Of a stretch of 7,004 nucleotides of DNA, positions 6,170-7,004 are shown in pieces (the stretch's first letter is position 1; each line of letters begins with the position of its first letter). Where the stretch lies: contig JALHPH010000069.1 of NCBI GenBank assembly GCA_022842565.1, positions 898 to 7,901 of the forward strand. The letters run 5' to 3'. The stretch comes from Fimbriimonadaceae bacterium. Lineage in GTDB: Bacteria; Armatimonadota; Fimbriimonadia; Fimbriimonadales; Fimbriimonadaceae. Under the pieces are notes generated by a model. The model searched no databases, had not been told where the DNA came from, and saw nothing but the letters and a program-made list of their open reading frames with translations. The translations under genes were made by a program, and so were the position numbers.

Positions 6170-6777
6170 AGCAATCCCAGATGGCCGGCCATCTGGGCGG
6201 CGGTTTCCCCGAAGGGGTCGATCTTGTGGGCAGTCCAGCCACAGGCGATTGCCGCGGTCACGTTAGCGGGGCCGTCGTCAAAGAACGTGATGTTCGCTGG
6301 GCCTGCGCCGCTCTCTGCTTCGAATGCTCGGTAGATCGCTGGGTCGGGCTTCTCGACCCCGTAAAGGTGCGAGGCGGCGAGCAGGTCAAGGTGGCCGCAA
6401 TAGCGGTAGATGGCTGGATCGGTCAACTTCACCCAGTGCACGGCGTTGGTGTTGCTGAGGCAAGCGGTTCCATAACCCAACCGCTTGAGCTCGAGGATTA
6501 GCTCAACGATGCCGGGCATGGGCTCCATCAGGATCGCGTTGTGGACGCTCGCGGCTTGTTGCGGCGACTCCAGCCCCAGATAGCTTTGGAGCTCATCAAG
6601 ATACGGCTCCCAAGCCAGCGCATCCGCTTGATACTCTAGGATCGCGCGAAAGTCGTTCAGCCCCGTGCTCGCGTTCGGATGATCGGCCGAGAGACCCGCC
6701 GCAGTCATCGCCTCGCCCCATGTGCGCGCGACCCGCACCAGAACGCCGCCAATATCGAAAACGACCCAATTTTTCAC
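6154..6777 (-). CDS. HAD-superfamily phosphatase, YihX-like (subfamily IA)
   Basis: Haloacid dehalogenase-fold hydrolase of 207 residues, a typical subfamily IA length with a helical cap at about 16-85. Motif I is VFDIGGVLV at 6-14: nucleophile D8 is present, but the usual second aspartate is G10. Motif II is CLSNTN at 106-111 (S108), motif III is EKPDPAIY at 142-149 (K143), and motif IV is FFDDGPANV at 165-173 (D167, D168). The DxG form of motif I occurs in the YihX group, where the E. coli protein is an alpha-D-glucose-1-phosphate phosphatase, so a sugar-phosphate phosphatase is the best guess; substrate is not shown. The GTG at 6777 is chosen because the conserved strand (NWVVFDIGG) begins two residues later. 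An in-frame extension to 6909 is antisense to the next gene and has no family similarity. No Shine-Dalgarno is visible. It converges on and overlaps the ankyrin gene, and is divergent from the methyltransferase gene. Confidence 0.9.
   Translation of the reverse strand: MKNWVVFDIGGVLVRVARTWGEAMTAAGLSADHPNASTGLNDFRAILEYQADALAWEPYLDELQSYLGLESPQQAASVHNAILMEPMPGIVELILELKRLGYGTACLSNTNAVHWVKLTDPAIYRYCGHLDLLAASHLYGVEKPDPAIYRAFEAESGAGPANITFFDDGPANVTAAIACGWTAHKIDPFGETAAQMAGHLGLLQAPA
6176..6197. repeat. Perfect 22-bp palindrome after the ankyrin gene
   Basis: The half-site CCCAGATGGCC (6176-6186) is followed directly by its exact reverse complement GGCCATCTGGG (6187-6197). As RNA it could fold into a stem of about 9 bp with a 4-nt loop. 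It starts 6 nt past the ankyrin stop, where a terminator for the kinase-ankyrin unit would be expected, but no T-run follows. It lies inside the HAD coding sequence and encodes residues around Q195-G201 (QMAGHLG). It could equally be a dimeric protein-binding site. Confidence 0.75.
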
Positions 6778-6820
6778 AGTTTCGGTGGAGATTAGCACCA
6801 AAGGTAAACTGTTTGAAATT
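6778..6820. promoter_or_regulatory. 43-bp divergent gap between HAD and methyltransferase genes
   Basis: This is locally AT-rich compared with its surroundings. On the plus strand TAAACT (6805-6810) is a candidate -10 box ending 10 nt before the ATG at 6821. On the minus strand TAATCT (6789-6794) is a candidate -10 ending 11 nt before the GTG at 6777, with a weak TTCAAA -35 (6812-6817) at 17-bp spacing. Both would give very short leaders. The hexamers are imperfect, so these are tentative. Confidence 0.35.
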
Positions 6821-7004
6821 ATGTCAACAACCGTTCCGGGGTCCGCGGGCAATCTCCTGATGCAGGCGCTTGAGCGGGAATACCTCTTGGGTGATGGTGC
6901 TACCGGCACCTACCTTGCCGTGCTTGGATTCGATCAGGGTCCGTTCGACTTAGCAAATCTCCTTGCGCCCGAGTTGGTGAAACAGACTCACCGGGCCTAT
7001 TTCG
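6821..7004 (+). CDS. Homocysteine S-methyltransferase domain protein, 5' part only
   Basis: The first 61 codons of a gene cut by the right edge. The motif LLGDGATGTYL at 22-32 is the first strand and substrate loop of the homocysteine-binding (BHMT/MetH N-terminal) domain, and LANLLAPELVKQTHRAYF at 44-61 matches the helix that follows it. The spacing resembles Bacillus YitJ, a fused homocysteine methyltransferase and methylenetetrahydrofolate reductase, but a stand-alone MmuM-like enzyme or the N-terminus of MetH is equally possible from this fragment. The role would be methyl transfer to homocysteine to make methionine. The zinc-binding cysteines of the family lie downstream, outside the window, so activity cannot be judged. 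The start is ATG 6821 or the in-frame ATG at 6860 (residue 14); neither has a Shine-Dalgarno, and 6821 is preferred because a -10-like TAAACT lies just upstream of it. Confidence 0.82.
   Translation, partial: MSTTVPGSAGNLLMQALEREYLLGDGATGTYLAVLGFDQGPFDLANLLAPELVKQTHRAYF

Noticed and set aside
6805..6827. TTGACA on the minus strand (6822-6827) as a -35 box for the HAD gene.
   Set aside because: The hexamer matches consensus, but the sequence 16-18 bp downstream (CCTTTG region) is not a -10, and the nearest candidate TAATCT is 27 bp away.
6154..6909. Longer HAD reading frame starting with an ATG at 6909.
   Set aside because: The extra 44 residues are antisense to the methyltransferase gene and show no family similarity. 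The conserved fold begins right after the GTG at 6777.

Overview
The window is a gene-dense stretch of a GC-rich bacterial chromosome (by eye about 60% GC) holding seven genes and almost no spacer. All of them look like chromosomal housekeeping or envelope genes. I see no tRNA or rRNA gene, insertion sequence, CRISPR array or phage gene. Phylum cannot be fixed from the sequence. The gene set (class I aspartate aminotransferase, RNase III, PilB/GspE ATPase, a YitJ-like homocysteine methyltransferase) and the poor Shine-Dalgarno signals fit a deep-branching free-living bacterium such as Armatimonadota/Fimbriimonadia, but that is a low-confidence guess.

Layout. Positions 1-1814, minus strand: an aminotransferase gene (aspC-like) followed by the RNase III gene rnc, joined by an ATGA stop/start overlap; rnc runs off the left edge. 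Positions 1841-2866, plus strand: a FecCD/BtuC-type ABC permease, divergent from aspC with only 26 bp between the start codons and with a near-consensus -10 box placed so that its mRNA should be leaderless. Positions 2808-4541, minus strand: a full-length GspE/PilB-family secretion or pilus ATPase that converges on the permease and overlaps its 3' end by 59 bp. It is the only gene here with a strong Shine-Dalgarno sequence. Positions 4638-6169, plus strand: a diacylglycerol/lipid-kinase-family gene with a TTG start, coupled by a second ATGA overlap to a small all-ankyrin protein gene. Positions 6154-6777, minus strand: a YihX-like HAD phosphatase with a GTG start, converging on the ankyrin gene with a 16-bp overlap; a perfect 22-bp palindrome sits just past the ankyrin stop. 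Positions 6821-7004, plus strand: the first 61 codons of a homocysteine S-methyltransferase gene.

How the genes relate. There is no single pathway. Two transcription units (aspC-rnc and lipid kinase-ankyrin) look translationally coupled; the permease, the ATPase and the HAD gene appear to be single-gene units. The permease lacks its ATPase and binding protein, and the GspE/PilB ATPase lacks other pilus or secretion genes, so both must work with partners outside the window. I found no clear novel system. The points most worth a second look are the probable leaderless initiation, the degenerate c-di-GMP motif in the ATPase, the kinase-ankyrin pair, the convergent gene overlap and the palindrome.
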